Of a DNA stretch of 33,416 bases, positions 14,308 to 21,974 are shown piece by piece (the first letter of the stretch is position 1; every line of letters starts with the position of its first letter). A program made the position numbers and the translations under genes. Location of the stretch: assembly GCA_009778595.1 (NCBI GenBank), contig WRJI01000023.1, positions 1 through 33,416 of the forward strand, read 5' to 3'. The DNA is from Peptococcaceae bacterium. GTDB lineage: Bacteria > Bacillota > Desulfitobacteriia > Desulfitobacteriales > Syntrophobotulaceae. The notes under the pieces are model-generated. The model searched no databases. It was not told where the DNA came from and saw only the letters and a program-made list of their open reading frames with translations.

Positions 14308-15220
14308 GCCAGAGGACCTCCTCTCCGTCAAAAACCGGTCCTTCCGCGCAAACGCGACCGTGTTTCACTTTGCCCTGGCTATCCTTGATTCGGCAGACGC
14401 AACCCCGGCAAGCTCCCACCCCGCAGGCCATATATTCTTCAAGACAGATTTCTGAGCTTACATAAAACCGCCGGCACAGTTCAGAAACAGCTTGGAGCAT
14501 AACATTGGGGCCGCAAGCCGCCACCAGGGTTTCCCGGCCTTTCCTGCCGTCGCTGAGCAGCTGTTCGAGAGGTTCGGTTACCAGTCCTTTGTGTCCGCGG
14601 CTGCCGTCCATGGTGCAGAACACGATATTTTTTTTGGGCAGTTCAAAAAGAAGATCCGTGGTTGCGCAATCGAGAAAATCTTTGTCTAAACCACCCCAGA
14701 CCACGGTAGTGGGTATTTTTTCGGTTAGGCGGTTTTTCAGAACATATTCGAGCAAAGAATACAAGGCAAAAATCCCTATTCCTCCTGCCGCTAAGATCAA
14801 TTCCTTTGGCGCGGGTTGTGTGGAGTCTATCGCTTCTGGGCCCGAATCTGACGGTAAAACCGCCTTGAGTACCAGCCCGGCCTGGCCGGAGGGCTCGAAC
14901 CTGCCGGGAAGGGAAAACCCGCGTCCCAAGGGGCCAAGAACGCTCAAATAGGTTCCTTCCGGCTGACGAGCTAAGAGCGTCGTACCCTGCCCCATGATGC
15001 GGTAATAAAGGGTGATCTCGCCGGCATCTCTGTTGATTCCGGCAATGCTAAAAGGGCGTCGCAGTAATGGATCGTATGATGGTGAGGTCCGGACGGTGAC
15101 AAATTGTCCCGGTTGAGCTTCGTCGGCAATACGACCGTGCAGGACGAGCTTAAAAAGTCCCTGGCGGTTATCAGCCGAACCCATGGGACGATTGATCAGA
15201 ATTCTTTCCTGGCTTAACAT
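14294..15220 (-). CDS. pyrK: Dihydroorotate dehydrogenase B, electron-transfer subunit
   Basis: The FAD and 2Fe-2S subunit that carries electrons from PyrD to NAD. The N-terminal ferredoxin-reductase barrel contains RRPFSIAGI; the nucleotide-binding part contains LILAAGGIGIFALYSL; the cluster ligands are C266, C271, C274 and C291. ATG 15220 (308 aa) follows a GGGAGAG site; the longer frame to 15406 is only the opposite reading of the pyrC repeat. Residues of about 104-138 are a longer connection before the nucleotide domain than usual. The start overlaps the pyrC stop (ATGTTAA), so the two are probably coupled. Confidence 0.94.
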   Translation of the reverse strand: MLSQERILINRPMGSADNRQGLFKLVLHGRIADEAQPGQFVTVRTSPSYDPLLRRPFSIAGINRDAGEITLYYRIMGQGTTLLARQPEGTYLSVLGPLGRGFSLPGRFEPSGQAGLVLKAVLPSDSGPEAIDSTQPAPKELILAAGGIGIFALYSLLEYVLKNRLTEKIPTTVVWGGLDKDFLDCATTDLLFELPKKNIVFCTMDGSRGHKGLVTEPLEQLLSDGRKGRETLVAACGPNVMLQAVSELCRRFYVSSEICLEEYMACGVGACRGCVCRIKDSQGKVKHGRVCAEGPVFDGEEVLWHDSI

Positions 15221-16596
15221 GATGGTCTTTCTCTCCCTGTCTGTTGTATGGCCGCGTCCTGTATGGCCGCATCCTGTATGGCCGCATCCCGTACGGCCGC
15301 GTCCCGAAGGGCCGCGTCCCGAAGAGAACCTCCTACCCAAACGGCTGTTGGAAACCCGTGCATCTCTTTGTCCCAGTAAGGAGTATTGGTGGATTTGGAC
15401 AACCACACATCTTGGCCGATGGTTTCAGTATGCTTCGGATCAAACAAGACTATGTCAGCCGGTTTATCAACATGGAGGCTTCCCCCTGCCAAACCGAAAC
15501 GCCGGGCCGGGTTCAAAGACCAGGCGCGAACAAGCTGACTGACCGAAAGCTTGCCCGGTTCGACCAAAGACATCCAAACCGCGGCCAAAGCGGTTTCGAA
15601 GCCGTTAATACCAAAAGGGGCTTCCGGGAAAGGCCGGGCTTTCTCTTCCCAGGTGTGAGGCGCGTGGTCCGTCGCCAACATATCAATGGTTCCGTCAACC
15701 AGAGCCGTCAAAAGAACACCTCGATCCTCAGCCGAAGGCAACGGGGGGTTAACTTTCAAGCAGGTTTGTGTTAATCCGATATCATCGTCAGAAAAGATCA
15801 GATGGTGTGGATTCACTTCGCCTGTAACATCAATCCCCTGCTGTTTCCCCCACCGCAAAGCCGCCACGGCGGCTGCCGTTGACAAGTGAGCGAGATGCAA
15901 TTTCCCGCCGTTTTCTTGTGCCAACAAAATATCCCGCGCAGCCATAACGCTTTCGGCAGCGGCCGGAATACCTGTCAATCCAAGGCGGGCGCTGCGGAAC
16001 CCGCGTCTCATACACCCTCCTTTGGCCAGAGATTCGTCCTCGCAATGAGAAATCAGAGGGCACCCGGTCAACTGCGCATACTGTAGGGCCAGCAACATAG
16101 TTTGTGCCCGCTGAACACCGCGACCGTCGTCAGAAAAGGCCACCGCGCCGGCCTTATGTAATTCGGCCATATTCACCAACGCATCGCCTTTCAGGTCCAT
16201 CGTCACAGCGGCGACAGGCAATACCCGGGCACCTTGTGCCTGCTCTCCCCGGCTCATAACATACTCAACAAGACCACGGTTATCGATAACCGGCTGTGTG
16301 TTGGCCATGGCAAGAACCGTTGTAAACCCGCCCCGGACAGCAGCCTTTGCGCCGCTGGTTATATCTTCTTTGTCTTCCCGCCCCGGTTCCCGCAGGTGGG
16401 CGTGAACGTCAATTAATCCCGGGAAAAGATATTTCCCGTCGGCCTCAATAACAGACAAGCGATGCGATGAGTCAAGGAAGTCTTCGCCGTTCAAATCTTG
16501 GCCGACAGCAAGGATAAACTCGTCAAATAAAACATCACATATACCGTCAATCCCCTGAGCCGGATCCACGACATGAGCCTTCTTAATCAACCACAT
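15214..16596 (-). CDS. pyrC: Dihydroorotase (class I)
   Basis: Closes carbamoyl-aspartate to dihydroorotate. Metal-site motifs: DVHAHLREPG (H65, H67), D156 in FSDDGRG, H184 in ISHCED, H237 in LAHLST and the catalytic D310 in ATDHAPH. NPHH and NGFETAL are also typical. At 460 aa it is about 30 residues longer than usual because residues 426-451 are a (R/Q)DAA(L/V/I) tandem tail from 15-bp repeats placed after the natural end (AVWVGG). A strong GGGGAGGAT ribosome site precedes ATG 16596. A 9-bp tandem (TCCTAACAA, TCCTAACAG) lies just upstream in the pyrB-pyrC gap. Confidence 0.95.
   Translation of the reverse strand: MWLIKKAHVVDPAQGIDGICDVLFDEFILAVGQDLNGEDFLDSSHRLSVIEADGKYLFPGLIDVHAHLREPGREDKEDITSGAKAAVRGGFTTVLAMANTQPVIDNRGLVEYVMSRGEQAQGARVLPVAAVTMDLKGDALVNMAELHKAGAVAFSDDGRGVQRAQTMLLALQYAQLTGCPLISHCEDESLAKGGCMRRGFRSARLGLTGIPAAAESVMAARDILLAQENGGKLHLAHLSTAAAVAALRWGKQQGIDVTGEVNPHHLIFSDDDIGLTQTCLKVNPPLPSAEDRGVLLTALVDGTIDMLATDHAPHTWEEKARPFPEAPFGINGFETALAAVWMSLVEPGKLSVSQLVRAWSLNPARRFGLAGGSLHVDKPADIVLFDPKHTETIGQDVWLSKSTNTPYWDKEMHGFPTAVWVGGSLRDAALRDAAVRDAAIQDAAIQDAAIQQTGRERPSC
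15246..15320 (-). repeat. 15-bp minisatellite forming the pyrC C-terminus
   Basis: Five consecutive 15-nt units (15246-15260 through 15306-15320) with core GGCCGC(A/G)TCC(T/C). They encode DAAIQ/DAAVR-type pentapeptides at the end of PyrC. Confidence 0.93.
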
Positions 16597-16647
16597 AATA
16601 CGATCCTCCCCATCCTAACAATCCTAACAGTTTTCGACGAATCTCCC

Positions 16648-17628
16648 TCACAGGGGAGCGCTCATCAAATAAATCAACGCCATGCGAACAGCAAGGCCAT
16701 TCGTAACCTGTTCCTCAATGACAGAGTATAAGCTGTCGGCCAATTCGCTGTCAACTTCAACACCTCGATTCATCGGGCCGGGGTGCAACAGCAGAGGTTC
16801 CCGGCCACTTCGCCTCAACCTGTCCAAAGTCAGGCCATACAGTTCGGCGTATTCCCGGACTGAAGGAAACAACCCGCTTTTTTGCCGTTCCAGTTGAAGT
16901 CGCAAAGCCATCACCGCGTCAGCACCGTCCAGGCCGGCATCCAAATCATGGGATATCCCCACATTCCAGCAAGCCATCTCAGGCGGCAACAAGGTCGGCG
17001 GGCCGACAAAAGTCACTTGGGCTCCCAACCGTTGCAAGCACAACGCATTGCTACGCGCAACCCGCGAGTGCAGGATATCTCCGACAATGACGATCTTGCG
17101 TCCGGTTAAAAGTCTGTCCGGATATGCCGGTTCTTGTAAATGCTTGGTTCCGAGTACCCCGAACTTTTCGCAAAGGGTAAATGCGTCGAGAAGTGCCTGG
17201 GTAGGATGTTCGTGCTGACCGTCTCCGGCGTTGATGACGCCGGCGCGCAGATTCTGAGCCAAAAACTCTGAAGCGCCTGAGCTGGTGTGCCGTATGACGA
17301 TGAGATCAAATTTCATTGCGTCTAAGGTTTTGGCCGTATCCAGCAATGATTCACCTTTGTTGACACTGCTGGTACTCACAGAAAAAGATCCGACATCGGC
17401 TCCCAGGGTTTTGACGGCGGTCTCAAAAGAAACACGCGTGCGCGTGCTTGCCTCATAAAAGAGCATAGCCACAGATTTGCCCCGTAAGGTTGGCAGTTTT
17501 TTAATCGGCCGGTTCAAAATCTCCTTCATTGACACCGCGGTTTCAAAAATTCGGGCGATATCCCAAGGGGACAATTGCGCTATCCCTAAGAGGTCTTTAT
17601 GTTGCCATGATTCGGTATTCACATCCAT
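16648..17628 (-). CDS. pyrB: Aspartate carbamoyltransferase catalytic subunit
   Basis: Joins carbamoyl phosphate to aspartate, the committed step of pyrimidine synthesis. Carbamoyl-phosphate motif STRTR (61-65), NKGESLLDT, HEHPTQALLD (139-148), then VGDILHSRVARS and LHPGPMNRGVE for the aspartate side. ATG 17628 (326 aa), preceded by GGGAGAAAG, is better than the outer ATG at 17649. No pyrI regulatory gene accompanies it, as normal in Bacillota. Confidence 0.96.
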   Translation of the reverse strand: MDVNTESWQHKDLLGIAQLSPWDIARIFETAVSMKEILNRPIKKLPTLRGKSVAMLFYEASTRTRVSFETAVKTLGADVGSFSVSTSSVNKGESLLDTAKTLDAMKFDLIVIRHTSSGASEFLAQNLRAGVINAGDGQHEHPTQALLDAFTLCEKFGVLGTKHLQEPAYPDRLLTGRKIVIVGDILHSRVARSNALCLQRLGAQVTFVGPPTLLPPEMACWNVGISHDLDAGLDGADAVMALRLQLERQKSGLFPSVREYAELYGLTLDRLRRSGREPLLLHPGPMNRGVEVDSELADSLYSVIEEQVTNGLAVRMALIYLMSAPL

Positions 17629-17641
17629 TATTCTTTCTCCC

Positions 17642-17657
17642 ATTGACAATCGTCAAT
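17642..17657 (-). promoter_or_regulatory. Perfect dyad between pyrR and pyrB
   Basis: ATTGAC-GATT-GTCAAT forms a 6-bp hairpin directly before the pyrB ribosome site. It is too small to be a PyrR attenuator but could affect pyrB translation; the role is inferred only. Confidence 0.35.
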
Positions 17658-17665
17658 TGCTTATA

Positions 17666-18220
17666 TCAAGTCTCAATAGACAATACCACTTCATCACGAT
17701 TATCAATTTCCCGCAAGCAGACAGACACCGTCTCGCGGCAAGATGTCGGGAGAACCCTGCCGACAAAATCCGCTTGGATGGGAAGTTCACGATGCCCCCG
17801 ATCCACAAGAGCCGCCAACTGGATCTTCTTTGGGCGACCGATATCCATCAATGCGTCCAGTGCCGCGCGAATTGTGCGACCGGTATAGAGGACGTCGTCG
17901 ACCAGTACGACGATTTTGTCGTCTATCGGAAACCGGACGGCAGTTTCACGTATCACCGGTAAAACGTTCCCTGAGATCGTTGATAAATCATCACGATAAT
18001 ATGTGATGTCGAGGACCCCCATGGGGACGCGCACCCCTTCGATTTCCGCGACTGCAGCCAGGATTCTTCCGGCCAGGGGAACCCCGCGCCGATGGATGCC
18101 TACCAAAACCAAGTCTGCCACGCCGGCATTTTGTTCTACGATCTCGTGAGCTATGCGGGCGATGGCTCTTTGAATGCCGTCTTCGTTTAAGATTTGTTTC
18201 TTGGTTGCACCGATGTCCAT
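17666..18220 (-). CDS. pyrR: Bifunctional pyr operon regulator / uracil phosphoribosyltransferase PyrR
   Basis: PyrR binds pyr mRNA in a UMP-dependent way and has uracil phosphoribosyltransferase activity. The PRPP loop [13 protein letters not shown] (104-116), the [13 protein letters not shown] segment, the DITYYRDDL hinge and [17 protein letters not shown] are all family hallmarks. 184 aa from ATG 18220. It leads the operon, but the apparent leader is only some 20-25 nt, so the usual PyrR attenuator is not visible. Confidence 0.96.
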   Translation of the reverse strand: MDIGATKKQILNEDGIQRAIARIAHEIVEQNAGVADLVLVGIHRRGVPLAGRILAAVAEIEGVRVPMGVLDITYYRDDLSTISGNVLPVIRETAVRFPIDDKIVVLVDDVLYTGRTIRAALDALMDIGRPKKIQLAALVDRGHRELPIQADFVGRVLPTSCRETVSVCLREIDNRDEVVLSIET

Positions 18221-18249
18221 GATGATCCTCGCGTTTTGATGGTTGCCTA

Positions 18250-18279
18250 ATTATACACTAAGGCGGGCTTTGCCCGCAA
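18250..18279 (-). promoter_or_regulatory. Probable pyr operon promoter, -35 within a repeat
   Basis: Minus strand TATAAT (18255-18250) lies 18 nt from TTGCGG (18279-18274), which is part of the hairpin repeat. The -35 match is poor (3 of 6). The -10 is perfect and 29 nt upstream of pyrR. Confidence 0.5.
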
Positions 18280-18379
18280 GTATTCAGTATTCAGTATTCA
18301 GTATTCAGAATGTGGATTTTCTTGTTTTTTGTTGATGTTGTTGCAACCTAAGCGACTAAGGCGGGCTTTGCCCGCAAGG
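18257..18379 (+). repeat. Full-length hairpin-heptamer repeat
   Basis: Same order as the 10.7-kb copy: hairpin GCGGGCTTTGCCCGC (18263-18277), AAG, four exact TATTCAG units (18281-18308), AATGTGG tail, T-run, GTTGTTGCAAC, and a second identical hairpin at 18361-18375. It sits between the pyr promoter and the non-coding element at 18380. Confidence 0.9.
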
Positions 18380-18606
18380 GTCCCCAGGGCCTCGATGTTG
18401 TCGAGGAGAGGAGACAGAGACCACGCATATTTTTTCCCTATTTCCATGGTTACGTCAGGCGGGAGATTGGGTTCTCCCTCTCTCCAACCCTACCTAGGGC
18501 CTCGATGTTCTGTGTTCTTATGCTTTCTGTTTCTGTATTCCCCGAATTGCTGGTTTTTGGGGCAGGGAGACAGAAATCACACGGCTCTTAGCAACCCTTA
18601 GGTCGT
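18380..18606 (+). repeat. Non-coding repeat element, copy A
   Basis: The core 18452-18506 (55 nt) is the exact reverse complement of 31136-31190. Flanks are also related: two degenerate units of about 45 nt around GGGGCAGGGAGACAGAAATC (18392-18425 and 18555-18604) recur in copy B. The core contains the perfect stem GGGAGA with loop TTGGGT and TCTCCC. No ORF covers it. It may be a structured RNA or a mobile non-coding repeat. Confidence 0.75.
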
Positions 18607-18621
18607 ACTATGTTACAAGAT

Positions 18622-18650
18622 TTGACAAGGAGAGAGTACTGATGTAAGAT
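18622..18650 (+). promoter_or_regulatory. Possible promoter of the M23 gene
   Basis: TTGACA (18622-18627), 17-nt spacer, TAAGAT (18645-18650). The following 18651-18778 has only short open stretches in several frames and no recognisable gene; a GGAGG ribosome site at its end serves the M23 ORF. Confidence 0.45.
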
Positions 18651-18778
18651 TTTGTCATAGATTCCCTGTGGGCAAGAATAATTTCAAAGATTGGGTTGCC
18701 TTATGTGCCAAAATGCATAAGACCCATTAGAGAACTTATTGGACAGACTCAATGATGAGGCAGAGGAGGCGACTGTTT

Positions 18779-19357
18779 ATGAACTTAGTCAGCAAAATAT
18801 TTAAGCGAACAGATTGGTACGTGACCTGCGGTTTTGGCTATTACAGAAACGGAGGGGCTCTTGAATTTCATTGTGGAACAGATTACGGAACGAATAATCA
18901 GAGATGGAACCTCTACGGGATAGAAAAAGGTGTCGTGTTAAGTTGTGGCACAGACCGCGACGGTTCGAAATATGTTTGGGTCAACTATCCGCGTTTCGAC
19001 AAGAAGTTGCTGCATTGTCATCTGGATCGCATCGATGTGAGAGCGAATCAGGAAGTTCAAGAAGGCACATTGCTTGGCTGCGTCGGCAATTCAGGCAGCC
19101 ATTGCGGGATACATCTTCACTTGGGCATGCAGCCAAGTGGGGACAATTGTTACGAAGATCCCCACACTTACGAATACAGTGTTCCAGCCGATATGATGAA
19201 TTCGTACGCGACTGTTTATGGAGGCCCCAGCACAATCCTCTACGCGCCTATCGGTTCCGTTGTCAAGAACGGCCCCATTGAGCTGCTCAACAAAGAAAAT
19301 GATTTCTACTACATGAGTTATTGGACAAACAGTGGATTGCTCAAGCTGCCGTTTTAA
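18779..19357 (+). CDS. M23-family peptidase with SH3-like tail (endolysin-like)
   Basis: A predicted zinc metallopeptidase cutting peptidoglycan cross-links. LytM/M23 signatures: H31-x3-D35 in FHCGTDYG, a His in LLHCHLD (H81) and the H112-L-H114 motif in IHLHLG. The LGCVGNSGSHCGIHLHLG stretch resembles the family's GxTGxSTGxHLHF pattern. The C-terminal 45 residues (YAPIGSVVKNGPIELLNKENDFYYMSY) look like an SH3b wall-binding domain that stops early. ATG 18779 has GGAGG 9 nt upstream (192 aa). No signal peptide is present, so it resembles a phage lysin rather than a secreted wall hydrolase; no other phage genes are near. Confidence 0.82.
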   Translation: MNLVSKIFKRTDWYVTCGFGYYRNGGALEFHCGTDYGTNNQRWNLYGIEKGVVLSCGTDRDGSKYVWVNYPRFDKKLLHCHLDRIDVRANQEVQEGTLLGCVGNSGSHCGIHLHLGMQPSGDNCYEDPHTYEYSVPADMMNSYATVYGGPSTILYAPIGSVVKNGPIELLNKENDFYYMSYWTNSGLLKLPF

Positions 19358-19788
19358 ATGAGGTGGTAACAGATGGGGGGGGGTCAGGTTTCAAATACGA
19401 ACTTCTTGATGTTACAGGGGATGGAAGCGATGAGATCATTTTAACAAAAACAATTGGTCGCCAAGGGGGACGCCAGAGACTGATCAATATACTGGCCTGG
19501 ATTCCCGAACAAAATAATATGTCAATGATTTTTGATGAAAAATTATTCTTTTACCCATCACACCCCTATAGTAGTCTAAGCAACTACCAGTTTGTTCCGG
19601 CGCAGACCGGAAGGGGATATGATATTATGTTTTTTTCCGAGATATTTTATATAAAGACCGACATCTTAGAAAGCGGGTCGACCCATTTCGTTTTTGACGG
19701 CAAGGAGTATGTTGCCAAAGGAACATATTATGATTATCAAGCCAGAGGGGAAGCTATCGCCGAAGATATTCGAAACTCAAAGAAGTAA
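19303..19788 (+). pseudogene. Hypothetical VCBS/FG-GAP-like protein lacking a proper start
   Basis: The frame is open from 19303 to TAA 19786-19788. Its first codons overlap the end of the M23 gene and only a TTG at 19321 without a ribosome site is available. The sequence is protein-like: QWIAQAAVLNEVV, a DxTGDGSDEIIL motif as in FG-GAP/VCBS-type secreted proteins, then a beta-rich tail. A G9 tract (19375-19383) sits in it: GAGGTGG-TAACAG-ATG directly precedes the tract but is out of frame by one base. One more G would give a well-placed in-frame ATG. It could be a broken fragment or a slippage-controlled gene. Confidence 0.5.
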
Positions 19789-19822
19789 GAATCGGTACTC
19801 TGCTAAGCCAAAACAATGGTAT

Positions 19823-20104
19823 TTATGGACGACCTGAGCGGGCCTGAATCCACTTTTGCACCACTTGCGGCTCCGATGTCACAACAAAAACCTCTTGAAT
19901 GCTTCCTCCACTCTTGACCAGGAGTTTGCATCCGGTTTTTGTCTCATACTGAAAAGTAATTCCTTGACCCGACGGCCTACGTCGATTGATGACGCCCGGA
20001 ATAATATCCGTAATCTCCGGACAGGCGGCCAGATCCTCCAGCCAGCCCACCGCCCCTTCGATCATGCTGTGTTCTCTTTTTATCTTATTGTGACGATACT
20101 TCAT
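19823..20104 (-). CDS. DUF2103-like small conserved protein
   Basis: A 93-aa protein starting MKYRHNKIKREHSMIEGAV, continuing with LEDLAACPEITDIIPGVI and KLLVKSGGSIQEVFVVTS. This pattern I associate with the DUF2103 family, described as predicted metal-binding; the assignment is from memory of the motif style and is moderate. ATG 20104 follows GGTGG; the outer ATG at 20140 adds a tail rich in Trp/Arg that looks non-coding. The hairpin-heptamer repeat lies just upstream. Confidence 0.65.
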   Translation of the reverse strand: MKYRHNKIKREHSMIEGAVGWLEDLAACPEITDIIPGVINRRRPSGQGITFQYETKTGCKLLVKSGGSIQEVFVVTSEPQVVQKWIQARSGRP

Positions 20105-20136
20105 AATCCACCACCTTAAACAGAGGGAAAACCGTT

Positions 20137-20194
20137 CCACATTCTGAATACTGAATACTGAATACTGGATACTTGCGGGCAGAGCCCGCGTTAG
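20137..20194 (-). repeat. Hairpin-heptamer repeat at the end of the phosphodiesterase gene
   Basis: Minus orientation: CTAAC, hairpin GCGGGCTCTGCCCGC (20189-20175), AAG, TATCCAG and three TATTCAG units, then AATGTGG. Its TAA (20193-20191) is the stop codon of the phosphodiesterase gene. Confidence 0.9.
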
Positions 20195-20652
20195 AAGAAT
20201 ATATGTTCCAATTCAAAATCAGATCCTTCAACATGAAGCATCCCTATAGAAAAACGGGGCTGGCCCCGACGCTGTGTCGGTGAGCCGGGATTGAAGACCA
20301 CCCGTTGTTCCACACGTGTTAGCAACGGTTGATGGGTATGCCCAAAAACCAGCAGAGATACATCCTCCTCGAATGCGGCATTTAAACGATCAAGATTCAA
20401 AAACTGATGGCCATGAACAAGCCCAATCCGTATTTTCTCACATGGATATACCATCATCTCCGGCAGGTTCAGGCCATAGTCACAATTGCCGCGAACCGCG
20501 ACAAAACGTTCCTTCAAACCGGCAAAAGGCATATCTGACGTCAGATCCCCGGCATGAAGAACCAAATCCGCATTATCCACAATATCCCAAACATACGGAG
20601 ATAATGTTCTCCCATCCCGCAAATGCGTGTCAGACAGAATCGCGATTTTCAT
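20191..20652 (-). CDS. MJ0936/YfcE-family metallophosphoesterase
   Basis: A small calcineurin-like phosphodiesterase, 153 aa. Metal ligands in order: D8 and H10 in SDTH, D36 in HAGD, N56 in GNCD, H80 in VHGH, H105 and H107 in GHTH, and FNPGSPTQRRG as the closing loop of this family. The substrate is probably a small phosphodiester, but is not known for most members. ATG 20652 has AAGGAAG upstream; the long upward extension crosses the promoter and is rejected. Confidence 0.92.
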   Translation of the reverse strand: MKIAILSDTHLRDGRTLSPYVWDIVDNADLVLHAGDLTSDMPFAGLKERFVAVRGNCDYGLNLPEMMVYPCEKIRIGLVHGHQFLNLDRLNAAFEEDVSLLVFGHTHQPLLTRVEQRVVFNPGSPTQRRGQPRFSIGMLHVEGSDFELEHIFF

Positions 20653-20681
20653 AGACTTCTTCCTTTTTTTCATCTGCCTAC

Positions 20682-20711
20682 AGTATACCATGGCGTGGCT
20701 TATGGCTGCAA
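20682..20711 (-). promoter_or_regulatory. Probable promoter of the phosphodiesterase gene
   Basis: Minus strand TTGCAG (20711-20706), 18 nt, TATACT (20687-20682) preceded by TGG (extended -10). The rest of 20712-20819 shows no gene. Confidence 0.5.
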
Positions 20712-20819
20712 ATTCAAAAAAGAATGGCCCATACGACTCGCTTACCACAAAGGGACCAAATGGTAAGACTATTGGAGAAGCGATACCCCGTATAAAAAAT
20801 AGCCAAATAAAGACGAACC

Positions 20820-21003
20820 TAGTACTCCGTCCAGTCCAAATCACTTAAATGGATTGCAAGTATTTCGACATGATGCTAGGAAGAACCGACGACGAATACC
20901 GGGTGTCTTCTAGGAGGAGCTGACGAAGCAGCGTGTCGTGCTGATATCTTTCAGCAGTAAGACGACGCAAGACATTAAGTGATTTTGGCTGGACGGAGTA
21001 CTA
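20820..21003. mobile_element. MITE-like element with 29-bp inverted ends
   Basis: 184 bp bounded by near-perfect 29-bp terminal inverted repeats, 20820-20848 and 20975-21003, matching at 27 of 29 positions and beginning TAGTACTCCGTCCAG. No transposase gene is present. The right end supplies the TAG stop codon of flgL. On the minus strand the 50 codons following that TAG are open in the flgL frame up to TAA at the inner edge of the left end (about 20846-20848). No clear target duplication is visible; a TA or shorter target is possible. Confidence 0.82.
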
Positions 21004-21957
21004 ACGCATATAATCAACCAGAGAAGGCTGAATAATCTGTGCTCCGACTGCCAAAGCGGCCTGATAAACATTCTGAATAGATTTAAACTGAATAATTGCC
21101 TCGGCAATATCAATATCCACGACAGCGGAAAGGTTTTGCTTGACATTGAGGATGTTGATCTCAATCTGTTTCTCAATGTTTTCCAATCTGTTGTTCCGGG
21201 CCCCCAGTTCACTGCGTATCGTCAGCAAATTATTGGTCACTTCGGTCAGTGTGCAAGGATCAGACGAACCGTCTTTTCCGATCACGGCGTTGATCTCATC
21301 ATAATCATCGTTTTCCAGAGCATCACTCAGACGATACAAGGTTGACAACAATTGGGACGTTTTGGCTGGGCCGGGTCCCGGCGGCTCAATCCCATACAAG
21401 GATTCCCCGTTTACAGAAATATCGATGATAAGGCCCGGCCCCACTTCAATGTTGACTGGTTTGCTGTTGCCGCCCCAACTCAATTCATAGGCACTGCCGT
21501 TCCAAACGACATCGGCATTAACCAGAGCTTCCTGATCGCTGCGTGTCCCGGAAAAAACGTATCTGCCATTGAATTGTGTGTTAGCAGACTGTTCAAACTG
21601 TTTGATGATTTGATCAACTTCACTCTTGATTTTCAATCTGTCGTCAGGCGTTGAGGATCCGTTGGCCCCTTGGATAGCCAACTCCCGCAAACGATGCGTC
21701 ATATCGATCATACCACCCAAAGTCCCTTCGACACTCTGCATATAAGCTTTGCCTTCACTGACGTTCTGCTTCCATTGCTCCATAGACGAGAGCGTGCTCT
21801 TCAACCGCATCGCTGTCTCTGCGCCTACAGGATCATCGGAAGGCTTATTGATACGGGCGTTCGAAGACAACTTGTTCTGAATATCGATCATTCTACCGCT
21901 GGCACCGGACAGATTACGCAACAGATTGTTCGTCATAATATTATGAGTCACACGCAT
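21001..21957 (-). CDS. flgL: Flagellar hook-filament junction protein FlgL (HAP3)
   Basis: FlgL joins the hook (through FlgK) to the flagellin filament. 318 aa with the flagellin-like coiled ends: RVTHNIMTNNLLRNLSGASGRM and LQNKLSSNARINKPSDDPVGAETAMRLKS at the N-terminus, ending with IAEAIIQFKSIQNVYQAALAVGAQIIQPSLVDYMR, the D0 helix. AAAGGAGG precedes ATG 21957. It is the last gene of the flgM-N-K-L set. Its TAG is the end of the MITE-like element, yet the protein end looks complete. Confidence 0.95.
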   Translation of the reverse strand: MRVTHNIMTNNLLRNLSGASGRMIDIQNKLSSNARINKPSDDPVGAETAMRLKSTLSSMEQWKQNVSEGKAYMQSVEGTLGGMIDMTHRLRELAIQGANGSSTPDDRLKIKSEVDQIIKQFEQSANTQFNGRYVFSGTRSDQEALVNADVVWNGSAYELSWGGNSKPVNIEVGPGLIIDISVNGESLYGIEPPGPGPAKTSQLLSTLYRLSDALENDDYDEINAVIGKDGSSDPCTLTEVTNNLLTIRSELGARNNRLENIEKQIEINILNVKQNLSAVVDIDIAEAIIQFKSIQNVYQAALAVGAQIIQPSLVDYMR

Positions 21958-21974
21958 GACAACTTCCTCCTTTA

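Noticed and set aside
15214-15406. Long N-terminal extension of PyrK through the 15-bp repeats
   Set aside because: A good ribosome site and the family start are at ATG 15220; the extension is the alternate frame of the PyrC tail.
18380-18606. Copy A as the PyrR-binding leader of the pyr operon
   Set aside because: The same 55-nt core occurs next to the collagen gene, so it is not pyr-specific, and it lies upstream of the probable pyr promoter.
20910-21212. 100-codon minus ORF across the flgL end and the MITE
   Set aside because: Out of frame with flgL, no ribosome site, composition unlike neighbours.
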